A stretch of DNA of 64,000 nucleotides from assembly GCF_004571135.1 (NCBI RefSeq), contig NZ_SPSB01000002.1, forward strand, positions 434,001 through 498,000. Reading direction: 5' to 3'. This document shows, in pieces, positions 52,227-61,079 of the stretch (the first letter of the stretch is position 1; every line of letters starts with the position of its first letter). Under the pieces are notes generated by a model. That model made no database searches, was not told where the DNA came from, and worked only from the letters and a program-made list of their open reading frames with translations. This DNA comes from Algoriphagus kandeliae. Lineage in GTDB: Bacteria > Bacteroidota > Bacteroidia > Cytophagales > Cyclobacteriaceae. Both the position numbers and the translations under genes were made by a program.

Positions 52227-52589
52227 TTAATCCGCTTTGAATTTTTCCAGTACGTAAAGGAAAATATTGAATGACAAGGTAGAAGGAGTTTCGGTTTTCT
52301 TACCTTCTGGTCCGATGACTACCTCTCTTCGAATAGGAGTGGAAGGAATGATCGGTGCAATATTTTTAGATTCCTGATTTGGCTTGGCTGCATTCGGAGT
52401 GATTAAAGGCTCGTGATGCAGTCCCAAATCCTCCTCGAGAATTTGCTTATCTAATGGACGGTTGGATTCCATAATTGGCTTATCTTGCTCTGTCTGAGCC
52501 ATAGATTTTTCTGACAAAAGACAGAATCCCAAAAGGGAACAGATGAATAATCCAATTTTGGAAAAAGAAAATATTGATTTTCTTGACAT
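52227..52589 (-). CDS. small secreted protein of unknown function
   Basis: A 120-residue protein with an N-terminal signal peptide (SKIGLFICSLLGFCLL, cleavage after SMA-Q). The mature part is short, Pro/Lys/Glu-rich and likely disordered (PLDKQILEEDLGLHHEP; IIPSTPIRREVVIG), ending in a small hydrophobic segment FNIFLYVLEKF. No family recognised. Periplasmic location inferred. Own terminator region shared with the HisA-like gene. Confidence 0.7.
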   Translation of the reverse strand: MSRKSIFSFSKIGLFICSLLGFCLLSEKSMAQTEQDKPIMESNRPLDKQILEEDLGLHHEPLITPNAAKPNQESKNIAPIIPSTPIRREVVIGPEGKKTETPSTLSFNIFLYVLEKFKAD

Positions 52590-52661
52590 CTTTAAGTTGA
52601 GCTTACCTGATTTAAACTGAGAGTTTTGTAAAAGGTTCTAAAATTAATAAAAAAATTGTCT

Positions 52662-53000
52662 ATGCAAACGATTGACTACGAAGATTTCGCCAAATTAGAG
52701 TTTCGCGCTGGGACCATAATTCGAGTCGAAAATTTTGAAAAGGCTAGGAAACCCGCATATAAAATTTGGGTGGATTTGGGGGCTGAATTGGGAGTAAAAA
52801 AGTCCTCAGCTCAAATTACTGATCTCTATTCTTCTGAAGAATTGATAGGTCGTCAGGTTGTTTGCGTAGTTAATTTCAAACCTAGACAAATCGCAGACTT
52901 TATGTCTGAAATTTTAATTACCGGATTTCCCGATGAACAAGGTCGAGTAGTCCTTACTTCTGTAGAACGTAAAGTGCCTAATGGGGCAAAACTATTTTAA
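52662..53000 (+). CDS. csaA: tRNA-binding-domain chaperone CsaA
   Basis: A 112-residue OB-fold protein of the CsaA type (YEDFAKLEFRAGTIIRVENF; ARKPAYKIWVDLGAELGVK; VVCVVNFKPRQIADFMSE; VERKVPNGAKLF). CsaA is a homodimeric cytosolic chaperone with export-related activity and a tRNA-binding-like fold. The ATG at 52662 is used; an upstream TTG would add two residues. Followed 3 nt later by an S10 peptidase. Confidence 0.92.
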   Translation: MQTIDYEDFAKLEFRAGTIIRVENFEKARKPAYKIWVDLGAELGVKKSSAQITDLYSSEELIGRQVVCVVNFKPRQIADFMSEILITGFPDEQGRVVLTSVERKVPNGAKLF

Positions 53001-53003
53001 GTC

Positions 53004-54512
53004 ATGAGAAAAATTATACCTGCTTTCCTTATTCTTTGTTTGTTTTCTTTAGAGCTCAGCTTCGCTCAAGATTCTACTTCTATTCAGCGAAGTCCTCGAG
53101 TTTTTGAACGGAACCATACGGGAGTTTTCAATGGACAACGGATTGCATACCGATCGGTGATGAAAGAAACCTTCCTTAAAAATTCCAAAAATGAAGTGAC
53201 GGCTTCTTTTTGGAGTACGAGTTATATCAAGGAGGGAGCTGATCAATCGCGACCTGTGATTTTTATTTTTAATGGTGGCCCTGGCTCTTCTTCCATTTGG
53301 TTGCACATGGGTTTTTTTGGTCCGAAAGTGGTCCGTGTTGACTCGGATGCCAAAGAAGATGATGGGGCCGCTCCTTACATTACGGAGGCAAACTCCATGG
53401 CCTTATTGGATTTGGCGGATTTGGTTTTTTTGGATCCTATAGGTACAGGCTTCAGCCGAGTTACTGAAAAGGGGAAAGTGGAGGATTATTGGGGATTGGT
53501 TGAAGATGCTCAGTCTATTGCTGAATTTATTCGAATTTGGATCCGCGAAAACAACCGTTGGCAAGCTCCTAAATTTCTGGCAGGTGAGAGTTTTGGAACC
53601 ACCCGAGCTGCAAAGGTTGCGGAAGTCTTGGAAGGCGATGGACAACATGTGGCACTTAATGGATTGATCTTAATTTCACAGGCCTTGGATTATGCGGGTT
53701 CTTCTTCCTGGCCTGATAACCTGACTTCCTTTTTTACCTATTTGCCTTCGATGGCGGTCACTGCCCGATACCATGGTAAAGCTGGGGAAGGGAAAAGTCT
53801 GGAGGAATTTGCCCAAGAAGCACGAAATTTTGCCTACCTGGAATACCTGCCTTCTCTTTTTGAGGGACAGAGACTATCAAAAGAACGACAGGAGCAAATT
53901 GCTGAGAAGCTAGCTTATTTCACTGGATTGGATAAAGAATACATTCTTCGGTCCGACAACCAAGTTTTGATGCATCGCTTCAAAAAAGAACTTTTGAGAG
54001 AGGAGGGAAAGGCTATTGGAACCTTGGATGGTCGCTTTGCAGCGGAAGAAACGGATCAAGTTGCGGAAGGTCCAGTTTTGGGGGATCCAAGTGATTATAT
54101 GACTGAGGGAGCCTACACCGCAGCCTTTAATTCCTACCTGCTCAATGAATTAGGGGTAGAAATGGAGATCCCTTATTTATCCTCAAATGGAGAAATTGGG
54201 GGAAAATGGCGATGGAGACCTGTTCCGGACGGAAGCTACTGGGAGCCTAGCTATGTGAGTACTGCAAGAGGACTAAGTGAGGTCATGCACCGAAATACAA
54301 AAATGCGAGTAATGGTTGCCAATGGCTATTATGATCTAATTACTCCATTTTTTGATGCGGAATTTACCTTTGCCAGGCATGATTTCCCACAGGAGCGAAT
54401 CGAGATGAAATATTATGAAGCTGGGCACATGATGTATAACCGTCGAGAAGATTTTGAAGCTCTAGCGAGGGATATTCGATCTTTTGTCGAAGAGGTACTT
54501 TCTGGTCAATAA
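53004..54512 (+). CDS. S10-family serine carboxypeptidase-like protein
   Basis: A 502-residue secreted alpha/beta-hydrolase. Signal peptide 1-21 (ending LSFAQ). Family motifs: oxyanion region FNGGPGSSSIWLHMGFFGP, nucleophile Ser196 in AGESFGTTRAAKVAE, Asp in MVANGYYDLITPF and His in YYEAGHMMYNRRED. The eukaryotic family removes C-terminal residues from peptides; bacterial members are poorly studied. Location periplasmic or outer surface. It is 3 nt after csaA. Confidence 0.92.
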   Translation: MRKIIPAFLILCLFSLELSFAQDSTSIQRSPRVFERNHTGVFNGQRIAYRSVMKETFLKNSKNEVTASFWSTSYIKEGADQSRPVIFIFNGGPGSSSIWLHMGFFGPKVVRVDSDAKEDDGAAPYITEANSMALLDLADLVFLDPIGTGFSRVTEKGKVEDYWGLVEDAQSIAEFIRIWIRENNRWQAPKFLAGESFGTTRAAKVAEVLEGDGQHVALNGLILISQALDYAGSSSWPDNLTSFFTYLPSMAVTARYHGKAGEGKSLEEFAQEARNFAYLEYLPSLFEGQRLSKERQEQIAEKLAYFTGLDKEYILRSDNQVLMHRFKKELLREEGKAIGTLDGRFAAEETDQVAEGPVLGDPSDYMTEGAYTAAFNSYLLNELGVEMEIPYLSSNGEIGGKWRWRPVPDGSYWEPSYVSTARGLSEVMHRNTKMRVMVANGYYDLITPFFDAEFTFARHDFPQERIEMKYYEAGHMMYNRREDFEALARDIRSFVEEVLSGQ

Positions 54513-54513
54513 G

Positions 54514-56034
54514 TTATTTCATCAGCTTTAAAAGCTCATCCAAATATTCCCGGTTATTAGAAAGTCGAGGTACCTTATTCTGCCCTCCTAATTTTCCTTT
54601 TTGGCTTAGCCAATTTTGGAAAAGACCTTCTTCGGCCACATGAATGATTGGTTTTACCAAGGCTAGGTCTTTATGTCGCTTGGCATCATAATCAGAGTTG
54701 ATTTCTCGTAAATGCTGATCTAATAATTCAGTAAAGCGATTAACATCTGAAGGATTTTTGGCAAACTCAATAATCCATTCATGAGCTCCCTTTTCGCCGG
54801 AATTTCCAAAATAGGCAGGTGCGGCAGTAAAGTTTTCAATGCTTGCCCCCGTTTGCTCGGCAGCGTAAGCAATCGCCTTTTCGGCATTTTCTACAATCAC
54901 TTCTTCACCGAAAGCATTGATGAAATGCTTGGTTCGGCCCGAAATTTTAAAGCGATATGGTTTGGTAGAAGTGAAACGAATGGTATCTCCGATTTTATAT
55001 CGCCAGAGACCTCCGTTGGTTGAAATGACCACTGCGTAGTTTTTTCCCACTTCTACATCTTCCAAGGGAATGGCCTGAGGATTTTCATCATCCCAATGAT
55101 CCATAGGGATAAATTCATAAAAAATCCCATAATCCAATAAGAGCAGAAGTTCTTCAGAATCGGGTTGGTCTTGGAGTCCAAAAAATCCTTCTGATGCATT
55201 ATATGTCTCCATGTATCGCATCTTTTCGGAAGGAATCAATTCCTCAAAAAGACTCTTGTAGGGGCCAAAAGCTACTGCTCCATGAAAAAACACTTCTAGA
55301 TTTGGCCAAACCTCAAGAATGTGTTTGGCTTTTTTGATTTCCAAAATCTTTCGAAGAAGGACGATGGTCCAGGTTGGCACTCCGGCAATGCTGACCACAT
55401 TTTCATTCATTGTTTCCCGGGCCATCTTTTCAATTTTCGCCTCCCATTCTCCCATCAATGCGACCTCTAAAGATGGGGTCCTGGCGAATTGAGCCCAAAT
55501 GGGTAAGTTTTTCATGATGACGGCTGAAATATCTCCAGCCTTGGTACTACCGGAAGGGTTTAAAGGGTTCTTTTCCAGCGAACCGCCAATTGATAGGCTC
55601 TTTCCTGAAAAAAGCTTGGAGTCAGGATAATTATTCACATAGAGGGTAACCATGTCCTTTCCTCCTTTGAAATGACAATCCTCCAAACTTTCCTCAGTGA
55701 CAGGGATGTATTTGCTGCGGCTAGAAGTGGTGCCGGAGGATTTCGAAAACCATTCAACTTCCGTATTCCAAAGTACCTCCTGCTCCCCTTTCATTACTCT
55801 ATCGATGAAAGGTTTCAGGCCTTCATAGTCAAAAAGAGGGACCTTTTTGGAAAAATCCTCATAGTTTCGAATAGATGAAAAGCCAAATTCTCTTCCAAAC
55901 TTGGTTTGCTTTCCGGCTTCAATTAATTCTTTGAAAACTCCCGCTTGAATGGCATGTGGATCCTGCTTGAAGCTTTCTATTTGCCCCAAGCGACTCTTAA
56001 AGATCCAGGTCATAAAACTGTTAATGACCTCCAT
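54514..56034 (-). CDS. GH3-family (auxin-responsive GH3-like) acyl-adenylate enzyme
   Basis: A 506-residue ANL-superfamily protein of the GH3 type. Visible motifs are the phosphate loop WFSKSSGTTSSRSKYIP, the acid/adenine region AFGPYKSLFEELIPSE..MRYMETYNASEG and KISGRTKHFINAFGEE. GH3 enzymes in plants join acyl acids to amino acids via an acyl-adenylate; bacterial substrates are unknown. Same operon as lptB (one-base overlap at 56034). The conserved neighbourhood with recJ and tpiA is inferred from genome knowledge. Confidence 0.9.
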   Translation of the reverse strand: MEVINSFMTWIFKSRLGQIESFKQDPHAIQAGVFKELIEAGKQTKFGREFGFSSIRNYEDFSKKVPLFDYEGLKPFIDRVMKGEQEVLWNTEVEWFSKSSGTTSSRSKYIPVTEESLEDCHFKGGKDMVTLYVNNYPDSKLFSGKSLSIGGSLEKNPLNPSGSTKAGDISAVIMKNLPIWAQFARTPSLEVALMGEWEAKIEKMARETMNENVVSIAGVPTWTIVLLRKILEIKKAKHILEVWPNLEVFFHGAVAFGPYKSLFEELIPSEKMRYMETYNASEGFFGLQDQPDSEELLLLLDYGIFYEFIPMDHWDDENPQAIPLEDVEVGKNYAVVISTNGGLWRYKIGDTIRFTSTKPYRFKISGRTKHFINAFGEEVIVENAEKAIAYAAEQTGASIENFTAAPAYFGNSGEKGAHEWIIEFAKNPSDVNRFTELLDQHLREINSDYDAKRHKDLALVKPIIHVAEEGLFQNWLSQKGKLGGQNKVPRLSNNREYLDELLKLMK

Positions 56035-56774
56035 TAATTCGTAAAAGTTTTGCGTTTCAACTCGAAATGGCTTCCCAAATAGACTTTTCGAACCTGCTCA
56101 TCAGCTGCTAGTTCTTCTGCTGTTCCAGCTTTGAGAAGTCTACCCTCAAACATCAAATAAGCCCGGTCAGTAATGGAAAGCGTTTCATTCACGTTGTGGT
56201 CCGTGATCAAAATGCCAATGTTCTTGGTTTTGAGTTTGGCAACGATGGTTTGGATTTCTTCCACAGCAATCGGGTCCACTCCAGCAAAAGGTTCATCCAG
56301 CAATACAAATTTAGGGTCAACTGCTAAAGCCCGAGCAATTTCAGTTCGACGGCGTTCTCCTCCGGAAAGAACCATTCCCAAGTTTTTTCGCACATGAGTT
56401 AGACTGAATTCCTCGAGCAGACTCTCCATCTTTTCTTTTTGGGCCTGCTTGGGAAGGTCAGTCATTTCCAAAACGGCCATGATATTTTCTTCGACGGAAA
56501 GCTTTCGAAAAACCGAAGCTTCTTGCGCCAAATAACCGATTCCTTGCTGGGCCCGCTTATACATTGGAAGTCCCGTAATGTCTTCCCGATCCAAAAAAAT
56601 CTTTCCCTCATTCGGTTGAATCAAACCGACAATCATGTAAAAGGAAGTTGTTTTCCCGGCTCCATTAGGTCCTAGAAGCCCCACGATTTCTCCTTGACTG
56701 ACTTCTACGGAGATATCATTGACCACTCGTCGTCCTTTGTATATTTTGACCAAATGTTCGGCTTTCAGTATCAT
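56034..56774 (-). CDS. lptB: LPS export ABC transporter ATP-binding protein LptB
   Basis: ATPase of the LptB2FGC complex that extracts lipopolysaccharide from the inner membrane. The 246-residue protein has Walker [10 protein letters not shown] (35-43), ABC signature [15 protein letters not shown] with the LptB-typical Arg-rich stretch, Walker [12 protein letters not shown] and switch His in [10 protein letters not shown]. LptF/G are not adjacent. It starts 2 nt after the recJ stop and overlaps the GH3 start by one base. Confidence 0.95.
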   Translation of the reverse strand: MILKAEHLVKIYKGRRVVNDISVEVSQGEIVGLLGPNGAGKTTSFYMIVGLIQPNEGKIFLDREDITGLPMYKRAQQGIGYLAQEASVFRKLSVEENIMAVLEMTDLPKQAQKEKMESLLEEFSLTHVRKNLGMVLSGGERRRTEIARALAVDPKFVLLDEPFAGVDPIAVEEIQTIVAKLKTKNIGILITDHNVNETLSITDRAYLMFEGRLLKAGTAEELAADEQVRKVYLGSHFELKRKTFTN

Positions 56775-56775
56775 C

Positions 56776-58500
56776 TTAGTCGAATTTGATATCTTTCACG
56801 TAGAGTTGCAAGCTACTTTTATCGCGGAAGAAATTTTCCCGCATTTCTGCTACCAAGTCAAATCGCATTTTGGAGCGAAGAAAATTCACCGTAGTCAAAT
56901 CAGGATCTTTTGCCCGGTCAGCCATGCCAAAGCCAAGACAAACAGGTGTAGTCTCCTGGCCATCCTGCTTTATTTTGAAACGCAAATGCTTTTCCTTCAA
57001 AACCACCACATCCTCGGCATAGACATTCGAAATTCTGAAAATAGGCTCCGGATTCCCTGGCCCAAATGGCGCCATCTGCTTTAGAATATTGTAAAAACGG
57101 TAATTTATCTGATCCAACAACAATTCATCGTCAATTTCAATGACAGGTTTACGGTGGACTTCCTCAATTCTGCTTTTGACAACTTCTTCAAATTTTGCCT
57201 GGAAAGCCGGCACTTTGTCAACGGACAGGGTCAAACCTGCCGCATATTTATGTCCTCCGAATTGATCCAACAAATCGCTGCACTCGGAAATGGCTTCGTA
57301 AATATCAAAATCCACCACTGAGCGTGCGCTTCCTGTAGCCTTGGAATTGGATTCTGTGAGAATGATGGTAGGCCTATAATATTTCTCAATGCATCGACTC
57401 GCGACAATGCCGATCACTCCCTTATGCCAATCTTCCTTAAAAAGCACAGTGGTGTTCCATATTTGTTCCTGCTCTCGGGCAGCGATCATCTCAAAGGCCT
57501 CTTTGGTGATGTTTTCGTCAAAATTCCGCCGAGTTGCATTGACTTCATCCACGACTTTTGCCCGCTCCAATGCTTCATCCAGATCGGTAGAAATCAATAA
57601 TTCAACTGAAGCCTTGGCATGTTCCAATCGGCCGGAGGCATTGATCCGTGGTCCAATTTTGAAGACGATATCCGAGATGCCAATTTCCTTTTCGATTTTG
57701 GAACGGAGGATTAAAGCCTTAAGACCGGGTCTTGGGGTATTATTGATTCGGTCTAATCCGTAATAGGCCAAAATTCGATTTTCTCCAGAAATTGGGACAA
57801 TATCAGCCGCAATGCTCACCACCAACAGATCGAGGTAGGCATACAGACCAGATTCATCCATCCCTCGTTTTTTGGCAAAGGCCTGAATCAATTTAAAGCC
57901 AACTCCACATCCACTCAATTCCTTGTAAGGATAAGGGCAATCTTCTTGTTTGGCATCCAAAACAGCCACTGCTTCAGGAAGGGTCTCCCCAGGAGTATGA
58001 TGATCGCAAATAATGAAATCCACTCCCAACTCCTTGGCAAGAGCGACTTTATCAATGGCTTTGATGCCACAGTCTAAGGCGATAACCAAAGAGAAATTTT
58101 CCTCGGCAGCAAATCGTACGCCTCGTTCTGAAATACCATACCCCTCTTTATAGCGATCGGGAATGTAAAAATCCACTTTGGGATAAAATCCCTTCAAAAA
58201 GCTAAAAACAAGTGCTACAGCAGTGGTGCCATCCACATCGTAATCTCCGTAAACAAGGATTTTTTCACCAGAGCTAATTGCTTGCTCAATACGCTCTACC
58301 GCATGGCTCATTCCCTTCATTAAAAAAGGATCATGCAATTGGCTTAAGCTTGGTCGGAAAAAATCCTTGGCCTGATCAAAGCTTTCAACTCCCCGATTGA
58401 TAAGCACATTCGCCAAGGTAGGATTCACATTGATTTCCTTACTGAGCTTTTCCAGTGCTGCCTGAGAGGCTTTAGGCTTTGTTTTCCAGACGTACTCCAT
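56776..58500 (-). CDS. recJ: single-stranded-DNA-specific exonuclease RecJ
   Basis: 5'-3' exonuclease of recombination, mismatch and base-excision repair. The 574-residue protein has the DHH-phosphoesterase motifs [10 protein letters not shown] (85-94), DHHTPGE (166-172), and [11 protein letters not shown] in the DHHA1 domain, with a C-terminal OB domain. It is full length. It lies in the tpiA-prmA-small-recJ-lptB-GH3 run. Confidence 0.95.
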   Translation of the reverse strand: MEYVWKTKPKASQAALEKLSKEINVNPTLANVLINRGVESFDQAKDFFRPSLSQLHDPFLMKGMSHAVERIEQAISSGEKILVYGDYDVDGTTAVALVFSFLKGFYPKVDFYIPDRYKEGYGISERGVRFAAEENFSLVIALDCGIKAIDKVALAKELGVDFIICDHHTPGETLPEAVAVLDAKQEDCPYPYKELSGCGVGFKLIQAFAKKRGMDESGLYAYLDLLVVSIAADIVPISGENRILAYYGLDRINNTPRPGLKALILRSKIEKEIGISDIVFKIGPRINASGRLEHAKASVELLISTDLDEALERAKVVDEVNATRRNFDENITKEAFEMIAAREQEQIWNTTVLFKEDWHKGVIGIVASRCIEKYYRPTIILTESNSKATGSARSVVDFDIYEAISECSDLLDQFGGHKYAAGLTLSVDKVPAFQAKFEEVVKSRIEEVHRKPVIEIDDELLLDQINYRFYNILKQMAPFGPGNPEPIFRISNVYAEDVVVLKEKHLRFKIKQDGQETTPVCLGFGMADRAKDPDLTTVNFLRSKMRFDLVAEMRENFFRDKSSLQLYVKDIKFD

Positions 58501-58572
58501 GCGTTTAAATTACGAAAGTTCTTCACTTTCGATTGGACTGATTTTTTAAAAAAGACTTTGAATTAAGGGATT

Positions 58573-58770
58573 TTACGAAGATTTGCCTTCACTTTTTTGG
58601 TATTGAAACCAAAAATATCCTGGGAAAATCAAGGCTTTTAGCTTCCAATCATTCTTTTCCTGAATCGTCAGGCTGGAATTTTCATGGACCTTGCGGTACA
58701 TTTTTCCAGCCAAAAGCGTATGTCCAATCAATAGCAAAAATAGGACAGCATAAAGAATCAATTCCTCCAT
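58573..58770 (-). CDS. 65-residue single-helix membrane protein
   Basis: A 65-residue protein: ATG 58770, hydrophobic helix at about 5-22 (ILYAVLFLLLIGHTLLAG), then a soluble basic/acidic tail (KMYRKVHENSSLTI, FPGYFWFQYQKSEGKSS). It begins one base after the prmA stop, so it is in the operon. No known family. Its short length and clean helix are typical of small accessory proteins. Confidence 0.7.
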   Translation of the reverse strand: MEELILYAVLFLLLIGHTLLAGKMYRKVHENSSLTIQEKNDWKLKALIFPGYFWFQYQKSEGKSS

Positions 58771-58771
58771 A

Positions 58772-59599
58772 TTATTTTTTAGTGAAGACCAAAGCAGCCC
58801 AATTATCATGGGTCGACTGTTGAATCAATTCCAGATTTAGCCCTTTGCAATGATCAACCAAATCCGGAATATCTTCTGAATAAAAACCGCTCAGCAAAAG
58901 AAAAGCATCGGGCTTCATCAGTTGGGCATAAATTTCCAATTCGTCCAACAAAACATTCTTATTGATGTTGGCTAGGATAATGTCATAAGGACCTTGTGGA
59001 TTGACATCGCGGATGGTTCCCAATCCCATCTGAGCAGGCACCTGATTAAGTTGGAAATTTTCATTTCCATTATCCACACACCAATCATCGATATCAAATG
59101 CTTCTACGGATTCTGCTCCCAGAAGATGAGCCATAATGGCCAAAATTCCTGTTCCTGAACCTACATCCAAAACTCTTTTTCCTTGATGATCAATTTGCCC
59201 CTGAAGCTGAAGCATTTGAAATGTCGTAGCATGATGTCCCGTACCAAAGGACATTTTGGGATTGATTACAATTTCATATCGGAAACCACCTTTTGGGGGA
59301 TGAAAAGACGCCCGGACATAGACCAAATCATCAACGGCGATGGGGTCGTAGTTTTTTTCCCATTCTTCATTCCAATTGACTTTTTGGGTGAGGCTTTCTT
59401 TGAATTCGATTTGGGCAGGCTCTCGATAGCGATCAATGATCTCTTCAAAAGCCACTTGATCAAAGCCTTCCAAAGGAGAATAGCAATCAAAGCCTTCCTC
59501 TGTTTCCAAGAAGGCATCAAACCCAATTTCAGATAATTCCGCAATTAGAATTTCGCGAAAGTCCTCCGAGCAGGTGATCTTAAATTCCCGATAGTCCAT
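58772..59599 (-). CDS. prmA: ribosomal protein L11 methyltransferase
   Basis: SAM-dependent enzyme that trimethylates lysines/N-terminus of ribosomal protein L11. The 275-residue protein has the SAM-binding GxGxG in VLDVGSGTGILAIMAHLLG, the PrmA-typical KMSFGTGHHATTFQML (catalytic loop) and DIILANINKNVL. Length matches the family. Located between tpiA (5 nt away) and the small membrane protein. Confidence 0.94.
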   Translation of the reverse strand: MDYREFKITCSEDFREILIAELSEIGFDAFLETEEGFDCYSPLEGFDQVAFEEIIDRYREPAQIEFKESLTQKVNWNEEWEKNYDPIAVDDLVYVRASFHPPKGGFRYEIVINPKMSFGTGHHATTFQMLQLQGQIDHQGKRVLDVGSGTGILAIMAHLLGAESVEAFDIDDWCVDNGNENFQLNQVPAQMGLGTIRDVNPQGPYDIILANINKNVLLDELEIYAQLMKPDAFLLLSGFYSEDIPDLVDHCKGLNLELIQQSTHDNWAALVFTKK

Positions 59600-59604
59600 C
59601 CCTT

Positions 59605-60366
59605 TTAGTAGGATTTGGCAATGTCAATAAAGTCTCGTGATTTCAAGGAAGCTCCTCCGATAAGTCCTCCGTCTACATCTGGTTTAGAAAGGAGTTCTGC
59701 TGCATTGGAAGGCTTCATACTTCCGCCGTAAAGGATGGAAATGGAGTCAGCAACTTCTTTTCCGTATTTGGAAGCAAGGTGTTTTCTCAATGCATAGTGC
59801 ATTTCCTGAGCTTGCTCCGCAGTTGCAGTTTTACCGGTTCCGATAGCCCAGATAGGTTCGTAGGCAATCACAACTTTTGAAATTTCTTCAGCCGAAAGGT
59901 CAAAAAGGCTGTCAGTTAATTGGTATTTGACATTAGGCTCATGCGTGCCTGCTTCCCGAATATCCAATGACTCTCCACAGCAAAAAATTGGTGTCAAACC
60001 AGCGGCCAATGCTTGCTTCACTTTAGTAGCGAGTAGTTCATTGCTTTCCTTGAAATATTCTCTTCGCTCAGAGTGGCCGATAATTACATAATCCACGCCA
60101 AAAGAAGCCAAGATTGGAGCTGAAACCTCACCGGTATAGGCACCGGATTCTTTATCCGAACAGTTTTGTGCGCCCACGAAGATATTTGAAGTTCCTCCGA
60201 TCAATTTTTTTACCACATAGAGGTGAGGAAAAGGAGGATTAAGAACCAGTGTCACTCCGTCCAAATTTTCGTCTTTGGCCATTTGAACAATTTCGGAGGT
60301 GAGTTTTTGACCCTCTTCATAGGTCATGTTCATTTTCCAGTTCCCGGCTATGATTTTCTTTCGCAT
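59605..60366 (-). CDS. tpiA: triosephosphate isomerase
   Basis: Interconverts dihydroxyacetone phosphate and glyceraldehyde-3-phosphate in glycolysis/gluconeogenesis. The 253-residue protein starts MRKKIIAGNWKMNMTYEEG. It has the catalytic His in VDYVIIGHSERREYF, Glu in VIAYEPIWAIGTGKTAT and the phosphate-binding ILYGGSMKPSNAAEL/GLIGGASL. First gene of the minus-strand operon. Divergent from recX. Confidence 0.97.
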   Translation of the reverse strand: MRKKIIAGNWKMNMTYEEGQKLTSEIVQMAKDENLDGVTLVLNPPFPHLYVVKKLIGGTSNIFVGAQNCSDKESGAYTGEVSAPILASFGVDYVIIGHSERREYFKESNELLATKVKQALAAGLTPIFCCGESLDIREAGTHEPNVKYQLTDSLFDLSAEEISKVVIAYEPIWAIGTGKTATAEQAQEMHYALRKHLASKYGKEVADSISILYGGSMKPSNAAELLSKPDVDGGLIGGASLKSRDFIDIAKSY

Positions 60367-60432
60367 CGTCAGTTAAAATTTTGTTAGGTTTGAGAGAAAC
60401 TTGAGTAGAAATTTTCTCTAAAATTAATCAAA

Positions 60433-60933
60433 ATGTCCGGTTGGGGAAGGAATAACCCGCAGCATACCCGAAAAACCACATGGACTGTTGAAGAGGCCAA
60501 GGAAAAAATTGCTGCCTTTTGTGCTTATCAGGAGCGATGTGTTTGGGATGTTCGCAGAAAGCTGTTTGAAAAAGGCATTTCTGGTGAAAAGGAGGAAGAG
60601 TTGATCAATTTTTTGCTGAAGGAAAAATTTTTGGATGAGGAGCGCTTTGCGAGAGCATTTGCTCGAGGAAAATTTCGGCTGAAGAAGTGGGGGAGAAACC
60701 GAATTCGAATGGAAATGAAAATGCGCCAAATCCCCGAGTCTTTGATTCGAAAAGGCTTGGCCGAAATAGACCCGGTGGAATATTACGATACCTTATTGGG
60801 TGAGACGGAGAAGAAGTGGGAAAAAACCAAGGAACCTGACCCTTACAAGAAGCGCTTCAAAGTCGTGGGTTATTTGATGCAAAGGGGATTCGAGCAGGAC
60901 CTGATTCAGGAAGCGATAGAATCACTTTTGTGA
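60433..60933 (+). CDS. recX: RecX regulatory protein
   Basis: Small helical regulator of RecA filament formation. The 166-residue protein has the three-helix RecX repeats (CVWDVRRKLFEKGIS, NFLLKEKFLDEERFARAF, WGRNRIRMEMKMRQI, KVVGYLMQRGFEQDLIQEAI). A basic N-terminal extension, SGWGRNNPQHTRKTTWT, precedes them. Unlinked to recA here. Start ATG 60433 follows an AT-rich leader. Confidence 0.9.
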   Translation: MSGWGRNNPQHTRKTTWTVEEAKEKIAAFCAYQERCVWDVRRKLFEKGISGEKEEELINFLLKEKFLDEERFARAFARGKFRLKKWGRNRIRMEMKMRQIPESLIRKGLAEIDPVEYYDTLLGETEKKWEKTKEPDPYKKRFKVVGYLMQRGFEQDLIQEAIESLL

Positions 60934-61079
60934 TTTATGATTGACGAAGTACGATTTACGATGGTAGGGTTGGAAGTGAAGCTTAGAGTCTTTGCCCGAA
61001 CTTTCCAACTTTCTAACTTTCCCACTTTATAACCCAAATATCGAATAATGAAAATTCTCCATTGACTATTGACCATGGT
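60934..61079. repeat. word-like degenerate intergenic repeats after recX
   Basis: The 146-base gap is built of near-repeats: GATTTATGATTGACGAAG then TACGATTTACGATGG; CTTTCCAACTTTCTAAC then TTTCCCACTTTATAAC; and CCATTGACTATTGACCATGG, which continues into the crtD stop. No coding frame or terminator. These self-similar words are a type of intergenic repeat seen in several Bacteroidota genomes; origin unknown. Confidence 0.6.
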
